Source of the DNA: Bartonella krasnovii
GTDB lineage: Bacteria; Pseudomonadota; Alphaproteobacteria; Rhizobiales; Rhizobiaceae
Assembly (NCBI RefSeq): GCF_003606345.3
Contig: NZ_CP031844.2
Span: 1,302,001-1,366,000 of the forward strand
Direction of reading: 5' to 3'
DNA: 64,000 nt
Below, piece after piece: positions 28,233 through 39,151 of the stretch. Every line of letters begins with the position of its first letter. Position 1 is the first letter of the stretch. Under the pieces are notes generated by a model, which worked only from the letters and a program-made list of their open reading frames with translations, did not search any database and was not told the origin of the DNA. Position numbers and translations under genes: made by a program.

Positions 28233-28818
28233 GGATACTCATTTTATTCTGTACAATGTATAGATTTTTCATAATTTTAAGGAGGTATCAAAGCAAAAAA
28301 AATCTTAAAACCATCTCAAAAAAGTTACAAACAAAGACTTCTATCCGAAATATCTCTTTATCTCAGCTTAAAAATGTTTTTTTATAAAAAAGCGTTTTAA
28401 AATTTTTCTGTCCTTATCACAATCATGAACCAGCGCTTGAATTCAGCAGATACCCACCATACTGAAAAACCATCTGCATTTAAACTTCTTGCCAAATAAT
28501 CACCCCTCTTGGAAAATAACAGCAACTCTTTATCAAAAAGATGCTTTGAAACATCTCAAAAGACAACAATACACGCTGACAAAAAGTTTAAAATTTTTAT
28601 GTGTTAGCTTTTTCTCATCATCTTATTTTTTATCTTTAACAGTGAAGACAATAAATCTAAAAGCCTCTATAATCTTTTTGTTTTTTTATGATGTAATAGC
28701 TTTGAAAAGCGGCAAAATATAAGATAGAAAAAATATTCTATTTCCCCACAAGCTTCCAAAAAAAGATTGGCTCATTTCAAAAGATTATTATTGTCCAATT
28801 CCTTTGAGGAGATAAGAT
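28233..28818. other. Spacer, nothing recognised
   Basis: About 590 bp between convergent genes. A frame at 28489-28722 is AT-rich, Lys/Phe-heavy and has no ribosome site. AAAATCTTAAAACCATCTCA near 28300 faintly recalls the dispersed repeat family. Confidence 0.4.
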
Positions 28819-29271
28819 CTATTGCAATTTTTTACGAAGACTATTGCACACTTTAGAAAAATTCATTTGCCCTGCGTAACGTTCCTTAAGCCACGCCATT
28901 ACCTTACCAATATCACGTAATTTTTTAGCTTTCGTTTGTGCCAAAGCTTCACAAATAACCTGTTCTACTTCCATCTCTTTAAGCTGATAGGGAAGAAATT
29001 CACGAATAACTTCTATTTCGGCTTGTTCTTTCTCTGCTAACTCCAAGCAACCAGATTCTTTATACACACGCATTGACGCTTCACGCTGTTGGAGCATTTT
29101 CGTAAAAACAGACTGTATCTGCTGATCATCGACTTCTAGCTTTCCTTCATCATAATAAAGAATATCACGATCCCGAACTGCAGCATTCATTAAACGAAGT
29201 GTAGCAAGACGCGCACTATCCTGCACTTTCAAAGCAGCCTTAAGAGCCCCATCAATCTGATCACGCAACAT
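28819..29271 (-). CDS. GatB/YqeY domain protein
   Basis: 150 aa from the ATG at 29271 (MLRDQIDGALK); the longer frame uses TTG. The YqeY pattern is clear: ALKAALKVQDSARLATLRLM, AAVRDRDILYYDEGKLEVDD (normally A-I-K-x-x-E), VFTKMLQQREASMRVYKESG, AEIEVIREFLPYQLKE and DIGKVMAWLKERYAGQMNFS. The domain is also found at the C-terminus of GatB, where it binds tRNA; the stand-alone protein may help amidated aminoacyl-tRNA formation, but this is unproven. It is divergent from carA, 260 bp away. In many bacteria YqeY is next to dnaG/rpoD, here about 7 kb away. Confidence 0.88.
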   Translation of the reverse strand: MLRDQIDGALKAALKVQDSARLATLRLMNAAVRDRDILYYDEGKLEVDDQQIQSVFTKMLQQREASMRVYKESGCLELAEKEQAEIEVIREFLPYQLKEMEVEQVICEALAQTKAKKLRDIGKVMAWLKERYAGQMNFSKVCNSLRKKLQ

Positions 29272-29530
29272 AAATTTATCCAATTTTGTTCAAACGGAAA
29301 ATGCCTTTTAACCAATCTTTATCCATCTTGCAATGGAGGATAAAAAAATAATTGAAGGCTCGATCTTAGAAAAGATAAAAACAAGACTTTACCTCTTCAT
29401 GGAATATCCTTATACTCCCTGTCTTAAGCAAGAAATGACTAGAATAATAGACACAGCATCTGTTAGAGGTGTGATTTTTGTGTAAAGTTGATCATTATAC
29501 CTTTCAGAAAGCAAATTGTGGATACATACT

Positions 29531-30727
29531 ATGATACAAACAGTTTCATCAAGCAGCCCTTGGAGTGTTAGCAAACCTACAGCCCTCTTAGTCCTTGCTG
29601 ATGGAACTGTCATTGAAGGCAAAGGAGTAGGTGCGACAGGTATTGCTGAAGCTGAAGTATGTTTTAATACCGCCATCACGGGCTATGAAGAAATCCTCAC
29701 AGACCCATCATACACACAACAAATCGTTAATTTTACATTTCCTCATATAGGAAATGTAGGAGCAAATAGTGAGGATATCGAAGCTCTCACGCCTCTCAAC
29801 GGCCACGGTGCTGTTGGCGCTATTTTCAAGGCAGATATTACACATCCTTCAAACTATCGTGCCAATGAAGGCCTTCATCAATGGCTTAAAGCCCGTAAAA
29901 TTATTGCACTTTGTGGTATTGATACACGTGCACTCACAATTCTTATTCGTGAAAAGGGTGCGCAAAATGCTGTCATTGCGCATGATCCTGATGGAAAATT
30001 TGACATTCCTTCTTTAAAAAAACGTGCACAAAAATGGCATGGTCTCGTCAATCTTGATCTTACGAAAGAAGTGACATCTCAATCGTCAACACAATGGGAT
30101 GAAAAACCATGGCGTTGGAATAAAGGATATGGCACAAACAATGTGCACAATCTTCATATCGTTGCCATTGACTATGGTATTAAACGCAATATTCTTCGCC
30201 TTATGGCAACACAAAAGGCACGCATTACTGTTGTGCCCGCCCACACAACGGCACAAGAAATTCTAGCAATGAATCCTGATGGTGTTTTTCTTTCTAATGG
30301 GCCAGGAGATCCTGCAGCAACAGCTCAATATGCCATCCCAACAATCAACGCATTGATTGACCAGAATTTACCAATTTTTGGAATATGTCTTGGTCATCAA
30401 CTTCTCGCCCTCGCGGTTGGCGCAAAAACCGTAAAAATGCACCAAGGACATCATGGAGCAAACCACCCCGTTAAAGACCTTAACAGTGGAAAAGTCGAAA
30501 TTGTATCGATGAATCACGGTTTTGCTGTCGATACCACCTCTTTACCAAAACATGTTCAAGAAACACACGTCTCTCTCTTTGACGGTTCAAACTGTGGTAT
30601 TCAAATCATTGGAAAACCTGTTTTTTCTGTTCAATATCACCCTGAAGCTTCTCCGGGACCACAGGATAGTCACTACCTCTTTCAACATTTTTCTGATCTC
30701 ATTATGAATTATAAAAAAATATCTTAA
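29531..30727 (+). CDS. carA: Carbamoyl-phosphate synthase small subunit
   Basis: 398 aa from the ATG at 29531 (a TTG at 29516 is less likely). N-terminal domain: LLVLADGTVIEGKGVGATG, FNTAITGYEEILTDPSYTQQ. C-terminal class I glutamine amidotransferase: NGPGDPAA, nucleophile Cys in FGICLGHQLLALA, and the His-Glu pair in VQYHPEASPGPQD. It frees ammonia from glutamine for the large subunit, giving carbamoyl phosphate for arginine and pyrimidines. The catalytic triad is complete. carB is not in the window; the 2.4 kb downstream are a gene-poor spacer, so the pair is split here. Confidence 0.96.
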   Translation: MIQTVSSSSPWSVSKPTALLVLADGTVIEGKGVGATGIAEAEVCFNTAITGYEEILTDPSYTQQIVNFTFPHIGNVGANSEDIEALTPLNGHGAVGAIFKADITHPSNYRANEGLHQWLKARKIIALCGIDTRALTILIREKGAQNAVIAHDPDGKFDIPSLKKRAQKWHGLVNLDLTKEVTSQSSTQWDEKPWRWNKGYGTNNVHNLHIVAIDYGIKRNILRLMATQKARITVVPAHTTAQEILAMNPDGVFLSNGPGDPAATAQYAIPTINALIDQNLPIFGICLGHQLLALAVGAKTVKMHQGHHGANHPVKDLNSGKVEIVSMNHGFAVDTTSLPKHVQETHVSLFDGSNCGIQIIGKPVFSVQYHPEASPGPQDSHYLFQHFSDLIMNYKKIS

Positions 30728-31799
30728 AATAAAACGCCTCACCTTCTCCCTTCTCGTCTTCAAATTATATCATTTTCCTACCCATAACGGTATTTTTACC
30801 GACAACTTATGGAATAAGTATTATTTTACAACTTAAATAAGAATGCTGAATAGTGTAAAATTCTCATCCTCTCCTCCTGTTTGTTCCCATGCCTTTTCTT
30901 TTAGGGATTGTATCAATCAAAATCACGGGCTTACACACCCCACAAGCAAGATGAGTATCAAATATTTAGTACCTAACTAAAAGCTGTCGTAACATTGAAA
31001 GCTGGTAAGGTGAATGGTGATGTATCTTTTATGAATAAAGAGAAGTGTATTGTGAATCTTATACCATTTATGGAAACTATTCCCTTCTATTCTTCATTGA
31101 CATGATGACAAAATTGGTGCAGTCCATTGAAAACGATCCTCTCAAAATAAGAGTTAGATTTACAATACAGTTCTAAACATTCTACTCTAGTTCAGAAGCA
31201 TCATTTCTATTAAAGAGTGTGAAACACACAAAAGTGTGAGATAAGGCAATAAGTCCCTGCTCTTTAAAAGATATTTGCGTAAATAATAATTTTGAAAGTG
31301 GTAAGTCGAATGAAAAAAAGAGAGCTAAAAACGGCTTTTCAATTTTACAATTTTATATTCTTCACAAATGAGATTTGCTTTCGATTCCAGAAATTATGCA
31401 AATAAATACACGCAATATTTTACTTCCAATTTCAGTATAAAAAATTTGAAATTACTCGTACAACGCTGATGCATCTAACATTGGAGTATTTTTTTCAACA
31501 TACTGATCCATGAATACTGAAGGGGTGATGAGAAAAACACGAGATTTACGTTTCATCCCCATATTGCAAAACAAAAAAATTGCATTCTCTAGCAAAATAT
31601 TCTTACCAGCCCCTTTCAACAAATTAACCTACGCGCAAGATAAAAATGACCGTTGCAACGACAAGAAACAAGAATCCTTCACCAAAGAGAGTCCTCCCAA
31701 AAATGAAACAGTGCATTTTTATCTGTGAAACACTCAAAGAAAAACACATAAAAAAACAGAATAAAATATTAAGCTCAATAAAACAACGGATGTCATGAC
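30728..31799. other. Spacer with fragment of the intergenic repeat
   Basis: Gene-poor. About 30985-31045 reads GTAACATTGAAAGCTGGTAA and TCTTTTATGAATAAAG, which align with GTAATATTAAAGTCTGGTAA and CTCTTTTATCAAAAGG of copy D (55235-55300). The frame at 31510-31728 is unsupported. Confidence 0.35.
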
Positions 31800-32600
31800 T
31801 TCTTGTACATTTGTCGGAACCTGCGCTGAAGCACTAGCACGTATAGGAGCATGAACAAGATATTCAAGCATTGTACACGCACAAACCATATAAAAACCAT
31901 CCACTCATTTGTTGTGAATATAGCGACCGATGCAAACAAAAGCCCCACTATCGTAATACGCTAATTGCTCCATCGTTTAGAAAAACAAGGCAAAATAAGA
32001 GCGACGACAATAAATTAACCTATTCCAAAAACGCTACTATATATAAACTAATGCAAAATGAACTCCACTCATAACGTTCTTTTGCAATGAATGCCCAAAT
32101 ACTTAAGCCATATAGATTCCGCAAATCAATGAAGAAAAAAGACCAACAATATCCAAAGAACTATCGGATATTACTTCCGTTGCCAAACAGCACCTAAGGG
32201 ATTTTCCTGCTGAATATCAAAAAAGCGCCTATTTCATAAAGAAAGAGTTTCAGGAACCATAACCCAAGAAAAAATAGAATTAATGAGTGAAAAACCAGTC
32301 GCTAAATAAAACGGTGTACGCGGACCAAACTGACCTAAAAAAAATACCAATAAACGACCCTAAAATAAATCCTAATGCAGATGCAACATCAAATAGACCT
32401 AAAATTACGTGTACGTTTTTTTCATCGGATATATCAGCAAGATAAGCTGTATACGTTGCAAAACTAGCACCACTTACTCCTGACAAAAGACGCCCGATAA
32501 ATAATATAGAATAACACCATGCTATATTATCAAGAGCAAAGCAGGTAATAGAAACAAGTAAAACAGGACAAATAATTACAATGCCTATCTAACAATAAAG
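31800..32600 (-). pseudogene. TetA-like MFS transporter, decayed
   Basis: Minus-strand frames in series follow a tetracycline-type major-facilitator protein: IVIICPVLLVSITCFALDN then LFIGRLLSGVSGASFATYTA and YLADISDEKN (about 32590-32400), LFDVASALGFILGSFIG, SIFSWVMVPETLSL and DIQQENPLGAVWQRK (about 32280-32170), WAFIAKERYEWSS (about 32095), and RITIVGLLFASVAIF with NEWMVFIWF (about 31960-31890). Stops and frame changes separate them, and the N-terminal helices are gone. This is the former gene in the carA-DUF1460 spacer. Loss of an efflux gene is consistent with host restriction. Confidence 0.72.
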
Positions 32601-33180
32601 TGATGAACACTAAATGAGCCCACGCCGAACAAATTTTGCGATTGAGCATGTGGTCTTGCATAACACACATACTATTTTACACTCAGTTACTTATTTTACA
32701 CACACACTCCCCCCGCTTTCTTTTACCTTTTCCTTTTTTAAGTACTCTATAGCGCATAAATTTCACATACAAAATAATAGAAAAGTAAAAAAATATTTTT
32801 TACATTAAACAAAAAAATATTCATAAGCATAATTCATGAATAATTACTCATGTGATATAGAAAATCTCAACAATTTTAGAGATATTATAATTGACTTTAT
32901 CAAATATTATTTCCATTATCGCATCTTTAAAAAATTTAATTCTATCGAATAGATATACTTATAATTCTTAAAAATCTAAAAGAGATAAGCTTTTAAAGTT
33001 TTTTCTCATCCTCAGAATATACGATAGAGTTAAAGAAGCACCATCAGAATAACTGAGCACAATAAAAATGGAGCATATTTATTGAGACCATCAATGATTA
33101 TATGCTATTATTAAACCCAATAACAATCTAACGAATAAGCATGAGGAAATACCACTTTTAGTGAGAGTTAGCCATGAGCT
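32601..33180. other. AT-rich spacer, nothing recognised
   Basis: About 580 bp, up to 80 percent A+T in places. Frames here (32614-32808) have no ribosome site. It presumably holds the promoter of the DUF1460 gene, but no clear hexamers stand out. Confidence 0.4.
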
Positions 33181-34041
33181 GTGAGTTTAAAAATGGTGTA
33201 TAAAATGCGAAAAATATCCCTATTAATTCTCACTTTAATGTTTGTGACAGGATGTGATGTTCAAAATTCTGATTCACAAGAGGGTATTTTAGAAAATAAA
33301 ATAGAAACCCAACAAACAACTAACGTAGAGCTAGATCTCTACACTTTAAATAAATTAAATGCTCTTCTCCAAAAGCGTTCAGAAATAAATGATCACGAAA
33401 AAGGAGCTTTGATTGATTTTTTTTCTAAAGCTTTTTTAGGGACACCTTACAAAGCAAATATGTTACAGGGCTCAGAAAAGATACCAGAAAAACTCATTAT
33501 TGATTTTAGAGGCTTAGATTGCTTCACTTATCTGGACTATGTTGAAGCATTGCGTAAATCAAAATCTCCAAAAGAATTCATCAATAACGTCATAAAAACG
33601 CGTTACATTAAGGGTAAAGTTCATTTTTTAAATCGAAAACATTTTTTTACAGACTGGGCTTATAGAGAATATAAACGTGCTACTGATATTACCGCTGAGA
33701 TAAGCCCTCACGCAATCAGCGTAGAAAAATATCTCAATAAAAAAGCTGATAATGGAAACTATCTTCCTGGATTGCCAGTTATAAAACGCACAATAACATA
33801 TATTCCCAGTAACTTTATTAATGAAGAAGTTATAAGTCGTTTAAAATCAGGTGATTTCATTGGCATTTACACAAAACTTGCTGGATTGGATGTAACACAT
33901 GTGGGGTTCTTTATCATGACAGATAAAGGCCCAATGTTACGAAATGCCTCTTCACGAAAAGAAAACGAAAAAGTCGTTGATTCCCCTTTTATGGATTATG
34001 TTGCAAAAATACCAGGAATTATTGTTTTAAGGGCTCTTTAA
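33181..34041 (+). CDS. DUF1460 lipoprotein, putative amidase-like cell-wall protein
   Basis: 286 aa from the GTG at 33181; the ATG at 33205 (MRKISLLILTL) is an equally good start and gives a compact lipoprotein signal, with lipobox MFVTGCD placing a lipidated Cys. The body follows DUF1460: LIDFFSKAFLGTPYKANML, LIIDFRGLDCFTYLDYVEAL (with the conserved Cys), INNVIKTRYIKGKVHFLNRK, HFFTDWAYRE, and VTHVGFFIMTDKGPMLRNAS with the conserved His. The Cys-His arrangement resembles NlpC/P60-like enzymes, and some family members are peptidoglycan amidases; the reaction here is unproven. Outer-membrane or inner-membrane lipoprotein. It stands alone between spacers, with TCTCTATT/AATAGAGA hairpin at 34069-34087 behind it. 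Confidence 0.82.
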   Translation: MSLKMVYKMRKISLLILTLMFVTGCDVQNSDSQEGILENKIETQQTTNVELDLYTLNKLNALLQKRSEINDHEKGALIDFFSKAFLGTPYKANMLQGSEKIPEKLIIDFRGLDCFTYLDYVEALRKSKSPKEFINNVIKTRYIKGKVHFLNRKHFFTDWAYREYKRATDITAEISPHAISVEKYLNKKADNGNYLPGLPVIKRTITYIPSNFINEEVISRLKSGDFIGIYTKLAGLDVTHVGFFIMTDKGPMLRNASSRKENEKVVDSPFMDYVAKIPGIIVLRAL

Positions 34042-34756
34042 TAACATCATAGCGATATGAAAATAATTTCTCTATTCTTAATAGAGATACTAAAGTTATT
34101 CAATAAACCTTTAATTTCGTACAAGCTACACGAATAAGGTCATTTTTGGAAAATTACAGATTTAAAATTACCTTTACTGACTGAAAGCTAAAGGCACGCA
34201 AAACTCTGTTATCGTATCACACTTTCTTTTTATATTCTCAACCAAGAATTATCTATAGATTACCGCACTCTAATTTTTATGAATATAAAAGACATATTTT
34301 TTGTAGGAATAAGTAAAGCCAGATATATTATGATTGTTGTCTCATAAAGTATTTTATATAAAATTTATAATTAAGCTTCATTTCCCCCTCATCCTAAAAA
34401 AACAAGAGATCTATTCCCGTCAGTCCCATAAACAGTCCATCTTCTTAAAGGAATTCCAGCGACAAACCATTTCATGTGATTCACTTAAAACTCCACCGGT
34501 AAGCCTTACTACTGAAGATTTACCGCACACTCTAAAAGAAGTTAATAAATCAAATTTTATAGCTCTTATCTCACCACCCCTTAAATGATAGTGTACGGCA
34601 ACAGAATAGATCTTGTCTTAGATACTCAGTTTAACCTTCCACTTTATTGATGCCATAATAAAATCACCAAAAGAACATCATTGTATTTTCAAGAAATACA
34701 AACTGTCCACCGTAAAAAATTAATATTCGTAACGTGACAGGTAATTTAAAAAAAAT
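34042..34756. other. Spacer with short repeat relative to 3490-3535
   Basis: About 715 bp. ATAGATTACCGC and CTAATTTTTATGAATATAA near 34255-34290 resemble the same blocks near 3497-3530, another spacer, over about 45 bp. No gene is supported. Confidence 0.4.
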
Positions 34757-35665
34757 TTATATAAAAGGTATCATTGTTGTACCAGGAGGCAATTTTGCCT
34801 CATCTTCAGGCTCGACATGAATAGAAATACGCACATTATCAAATTCTTTTTGAAGAACACCTTCAATTTTATCACAAATTTTATGGGCTTCTCCAACCTG
34901 CATGACAGCTGGAACAACCAAATGAAACTCTATAAAAGTGACCCTCCCAGCAACACGTGTGCGTAAATCATGAATCTCAAGTGCGCCATCTGCATTTGCA
35001 GAAATAAGCTCCCGAATCCGCATAGTTTCATTCAATTCAACGCCAACATCCATTAATCCTTGAACAGCATTCCTAATCACCTTCCAACCCTGTAAGAGAA
35101 TATTAACAGCAACGATTATCGCTAAAATAGGATCTAAAACGCCCCATCCCCCTACAAAACCAGCAATCAGACCAATTAAAATTGCAAGCGAAGTAAAAAC
35201 ATCCGTTATAAAATGTACCCCATCAGCTTTAAGAGCCGGTGAGCGATGATATTTTCCCTGCCAAATCAGAACCATACCCCACATGCAATTTATAATAGTT
35301 GCAACAAGATGAATAACAAGCCACATTCCAGGTTTCTGCAATAACTTAACGCTGGCAAGCGCTATCCATGCTTCTCTTAAAATAACAATTGCCGCAACAA
35401 TAATGAGAACTCCTTCAAGAATCGCAGAAAAATATTCCGCTTTATGATGTCCAAAAGGATGATCATGATCTGCTGGCTTCATACTCACCTTAACAGCCCA
35501 CCATGCGGCCAATGACGCAAGAATATTGACAATTGATTCCAAGGCATCAGAATAAAGTGCAACCGACCCTGTGATATGATAAGCCCAATATTTCAAAGCA
35601 AAAACAATACACGCGATAAAAATAGAGTATAAAGTCAAGCTTTGTATATTGATTTTTACATGCAT
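34757..35665 (-). CDS. Cation diffusion facilitator (CDF) transporter
   Basis: 302 aa from the ATG at 35665, where AAGGATGG overlaps the preceding in-frame ATG; the frame extends to 35788 but the extra 41 residues (RKYWRYVTNIVIELKN) are not CDF-like. Six hydrophobic segments and the paired metal motifs YSDALESIVN (segment 2) and KADGVHFITDVFTS (segment 5) are visible, with a His-rich DHDHPFGHHKAEYF between segments 2 and 3. The C-terminal cytoplasmic domain (IHDLRTRVAGRVTFIEFHLV) fits the metal-sensing fold. Such antiporters export Zn, Fe, Co or Mn in exchange for protons; substrate is not decidable by eye. Confidence 0.88.
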   Translation of the reverse strand: MHVKINIQSLTLYSIFIACIVFALKYWAYHITGSVALYSDALESIVNILASLAAWWAVKVSMKPADHDHPFGHHKAEYFSAILEGVLIIVAAIVILREAWIALASVKLLQKPGMWLVIHLVATIINCMWGMVLIWQGKYHRSPALKADGVHFITDVFTSLAILIGLIAGFVGGWGVLDPILAIIVAVNILLQGWKVIRNAVQGLMDVGVELNETMRIRELISANADGALEIHDLRTRVAGRVTFIEFHLVVPAVMQVGEAHKICDKIEGVLQKEFDNVRISIHVEPEDEAKLPPGTTMIPFI

Positions 35666-36418
35666 GAAACCCATCCTTTTCTTTACGAAACAAGGAATAA
35701 TATTTTTCAACTCTATAACGATATTTGTGACATATCGCCAATATTTTCTCAATATTACAGAAGTTCTACCATACACTAAACGCCTCAACGCCCCCTTGTT
35801 ATCTCAAAAAACTTCCCGGGTACAGGACATCAGCAATAATAAAGGATAAAGAGAGTAAGGCATAAACAAACAGCTTTTTCCAAGAGAAAACAAATAAATC
35901 CCCTTCATGAATCATCTTTTGAACAACTTAAAGCTATCTTACCTTTTATGAGCGAAAAACCTACTTTTGCTCAAATGTGTCATGATCACGCATTCTTTTT
36001 CACATTTTATAATATGCATGATGACGCCATCTATAAGCATCTCTGCACCTAGAAAAAATGACTGAGCACTCTCCTGTACCCTTACAGCTTAAGAAAATTT
36101 AAAAATATGATTACCAAAAAACTTAGAAAAAGATTTATGAACCCCAAAAAGAATCTGGGCATTGGGGACCCAGATTCTTTTCCCTTATCATTAAGGGCAT
36201 ACAGAACTTGGGAAATAGCGGGGACCCAAGACACTGCACCCGATACGAAAATAAAATTCATTATCCTGCATCAGTGTCTTTACAGTACACCTATTTATAT
36301 ATGTTGTCAACACATATTCTACCATAAGTTTTAAAATAATATTTTTTATCTCTCTTTTTAAAAATAAAGTAAATTCTAACAACTGGAAATTGAAAGAAAA
36401 AAGCATTAAGAATCTCGC
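35666..36418. other. Spacer with triple hairpin
   Basis: About 750 bp. Coding-like text near 35920-36040 (frame EQLKAILPFMSEKPTFAQMC) is cut by stops and unrecognised. The structured part is 36147-36230. Confidence 0.4.
36147..36230. ncRNA. Three adjacent hairpins, possible structured RNA
   Basis: AAAAGAATCTGGG/CCCAGATTCTTTT (36147-36181) is a perfect 13-bp stem with loop CATTGGGGA. CCCTTA/TAAGGG (36182-36197) follows directly. CTTGGG/CCCAAG (36207-36230) has loop AAATAGCGGGGA. The first and third loops both end in GGGGA next to the CCCA arm. No gene ends near enough to need such a terminator set on the plus strand; on the minus strand the first stem is followed by TTTTTGGGG. Transcription is not shown. 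Confidence 0.35.
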
Positions 36419-37234
36419 ATGCATTTAAATATCACAATAATCGACGAAACAAATGCCCCACTCCTAAAAGACTATCATAATATCCGTGAAAAAGATCTCG
36501 TTGGACGACAACAGCAATTTATTGCTGAAGGTAAAGTAACGTTGTCCGCATTATTGCATTCGAAAGAATTTTCTCCTCTCTCGCTGCTTATCCTAGCAAA
36601 ACGCCTTCCTGGACTTCTACCGCTTTTAGAAAAAACACAGCCTCGATGTCCCATTTATTGCGTTCCACAAAAAGTCATGGATGATATCACCGGTTTCCAT
36701 GTTCATCGTGGTTTTCTAGGTATTGGTAAACGCAAAGCACTCCCATCATTAAAAAGTTTTTTACAAAATCTTCCAGAAAAAGCTTTGATTCTGGTTTTAT
36801 GTGGTATCTCGAATCATGATAACATGGGATCAATTTTTCGTAATGCAGCAGCCTTTGCCAGTCAGGGCATTATTGTCGACAAAACCTCTTGCGATCCACT
36901 TTATCGCAAATCAATCAGAGTTTCTGCCGGTGCTGCTCTAAAAGTACCCTATACGCAAAATGCCGATATAAACGACATTATAGCTGCTCTAAACGATGAA
37001 AACTTTCATCTTTATGCGCTCTCCCCTTCTGCCTCATACACACTCAAGCAAGCAAACAAAACCAAAAGAATAGCTCTTATTTTCGGAACAGAAGGTGATG
37101 GCTTACCACCTCATATACTACAACAAGCACAAGCCTTACGGATTCCCATGGCTGATGGCTTTGATAGCCTCAATGTCGCTACAGCCTCAGGAATTGCCCT
37201 CGCCCATTTTACCGACTTTGAGCACTCAAGATGA
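36419..37234 (+). CDS. TrmH/SpoU-family RNA 2'-O-methyltransferase
   Basis: 271 aa. An N-terminal substrate-binding part (about residues 1-100, with EGKVTLSALLHSKEFSPLSL) precedes the SPOUT domain with motif 1 NHDNMGSIFRNAAAFA (about 131-146), motif 2 ALIFGTEGDGLP (about 220-231) and motif 3 IPMADGFDSLNVATASGIAL (about 242-261). These are the knotted SAM-binding motifs. Motif 3 normally reads I-P-M-x-x-x-x-x-S-L-N-V-S-x-A, so it is intact in essentials. The target could be 23S rRNA or tRNA; the N-terminal domain favours an rRNA-type (RlmB-like) enzyme. Confidence 0.9.
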   Translation: MHLNITIIDETNAPLLKDYHNIREKDLVGRQQQFIAEGKVTLSALLHSKEFSPLSLLILAKRLPGLLPLLEKTQPRCPIYCVPQKVMDDITGFHVHRGFLGIGKRKALPSLKSFLQNLPEKALILVLCGISNHDNMGSIFRNAAAFASQGIIVDKTSCDPLYRKSIRVSAGAALKVPYTQNADINDIIAALNDENFHLYALSPSASYTLKQANKTKRIALIFGTEGDGLPPHILQQAQALRIPMADGFDSLNVATASGIALAHFTDFEHSR

Positions 37235-37517
37235 TAAGATTTTAAGTTGTAACAAATTTGCAATAATGTGTGTTCTTTTCCAACTCCACAAGTTGCTATT
37301 CCCTAGCATTTTAGAGCATTCATCAAAGACATTTTTACATTTCTTTTTATCAACTTCCCCACCATAAGCCCACTTGTTCACCATCCCCCTTGTAATGAGA
37401 AAAAGACATGGATTGAAGGAATTCAAGCACAAAAAAATTGCACCGAGAAAGTTTTACACAAACCTTTCACTCAAATTGAAGGATAAAATTATCATTATAA
37501 ATTAATTTACTATCTTT

Positions 37518-38741
37518 TTATGAAGCTGTTGTTTTAAGTTCAGAGGAAACAGAATCTTCTGTTTCAAGATTGCACAAAACACGCTTCAACATCATTTCAA
37601 TGTCAGCAGCACGTTCTGAATGCGTTACAAATCCTCCCCCAAGAATACGCGCCTCATGGCCATTTCCATCATAAAGAACGCAAGCTTGCCCTGGTGCCAC
37701 ACCATTTTCACATTCCAGCAGCTCAACGGAAAAAACCCCTTCTTTATAATGCAAGCGCGCAAGATGAGGCGGACGCGTTGAACGCACCTTGACCGCCACC
37801 TCAATACCTTGAGAAGGAAAATTATCCAACGACTCATCACCAAGCCAATTCACATCACGTAAAAAAAGCTTATGCGTTTCTAACATTTCACGCGGACCAA
37901 CAATAACACGGGCATTTTCCACATCGAGATAAACCACATAAAGCGCTTCCCCCGTTGATACCCCAATACCACGACGTTGACCAACAGTATAATTAACAAT
38001 CCCTGAATGTTTACCTAAAATCTTTCCATCGATATGGACAATAAAACCAGGATTAGCGGCCTCTGGACGCAGTTTTGCGATAACATCTGAATATTTTCCC
38101 TGTGGAACAAAACAAATATCCTGACTATCATGCTTATTGGCAACCGCAAAGCCCATTTCTGCGGCCATTTCACGAACGCGCGCCTTTGGAAGATCGCCAA
38201 GGGGGAAACGCAAATAATCAATCTGTTCTTGTGTCGTTGCAAAAAGAAAATAACTTTGATCACGATCGTTATCGAGAGGACGAAAGAGTGCTCGATGTGC
38301 CCCATGAGAGCGCGAACGAATATAATGTCCCGTCGCCAAAGCATCTGCCCCCAACTCACGAGCTGTTGCTAATAAATCAGCAAATTTAACTGTCTGATTG
38401 CACGCAATACATGGAACTGGAGTCTCTCCATGAGCATAGCTTTCTGCAAAGGGATCAATAACAGCTTCGCGAAAACGTTTCTCATAATCAAGAACATAAT
38501 GCGGTATTCCCAATGTTTCTGCAACACGGCGCGCATCTTCAATATCTTGTCCCGCACAACACGCTCCTACCCGATGCGTTGCAGCCCCATGATCATAAAG
38601 CTGCAATGTAATGCCAATGACATTATACCCTTCCTTTTTTAAAAGACCTGCAACGACCGATGAATCAACCCCCCCTGACATTGCAACAACAATGCGAGAA
38701 TCCTCAGGTTGTCCTGGTAAATCAAGACTATTTAAAAACAT
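37518..38741 (-). CDS. mnmA: tRNA-specific 2-thiouridylase
   Basis: 407 aa. PP-loop ATPase motif [15 protein letters not shown] at about residues 19-33. The catalytic Cys lies in [14 protein letters not shown] (about 108-121) and the partner Cys in [11 protein letters not shown] (about 208-218). The tRNA-binding middle domain carries [18 protein letters not shown], and the C-terminal barrel [14 protein letters not shown]. It puts sulphur on U34 of Lys, Glu and Gln tRNAs. Slightly longer than E. coli (368) through the N- and C-terminal tails, as common in alphaproteobacteria. Cytoplasmic; alone here. Confidence 0.95.
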   Translation of the reverse strand: MFLNSLDLPGQPEDSRIVVAMSGGVDSSVVAGLLKKEGYNVIGITLQLYDHGAATHRVGACCAGQDIEDARRVAETLGIPHYVLDYEKRFREAVIDPFAESYAHGETPVPCIACNQTVKFADLLATARELGADALATGHYIRSRSHGAHRALFRPLDNDRDQSYFLFATTQEQIDYLRFPLGDLPKARVREMAAEMGFAVANKHDSQDICFVPQGKYSDVIAKLRPEAANPGFIVHIDGKILGKHSGIVNYTVGQRRGIGVSTGEALYVVYLDVENARVIVGPREMLETHKLFLRDVNWLGDESLDNFPSQGIEVAVKVRSTRPPHLARLHYKEGVFSVELLECENGVAPGQACVLYDGNGHEARILGGGFVTHSERAADIEMMLKRVLCNLETEDSVSSELKTTAS

Positions 38742-39151
38742 GTATTCATTCTCTATTTAGTGCTCTATTAATGGATACCCATATGTTAACATTCTGATAT
38801 GCGCTTCTTCACCACTTTTATGCTATTGATTGCCTTTATATTGTTTTTTTACCCTTTCCACAACCATAGCATCACTTTTCTTAAAAACAGCTGTAAATAA
38901 AAAAGAGTGATAGAAATAAGGCACCATGGTAATCACTTGGGGGAAATCACTTAGAAAAATCATTGAGGAAAACTTTTTCTCTTTTTTTAATCTGAAAAAA
39001 TGTTGCAAGAGATATTTCTTCACAGTTCGCTTAAGCCTCTTTTAAAATGCTCAATCACTTTATTAATTTTTTCTTTCTGCGCGTTTAGCTCTTTTTTAAA
39101 TTTCATGCTCTATAAACGAATCAAGTCCTTGACGAGAGGTAGAGGATACGA
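38742..39151. other. Spacer before sciP, nothing recognised
   Basis: About 410 bp between divergent mnmA and sciP. A minus frame at 38823-39023 gives a 66-residue Lys-rich protein without a ribosome site or family; not called. Confidence 0.4.
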
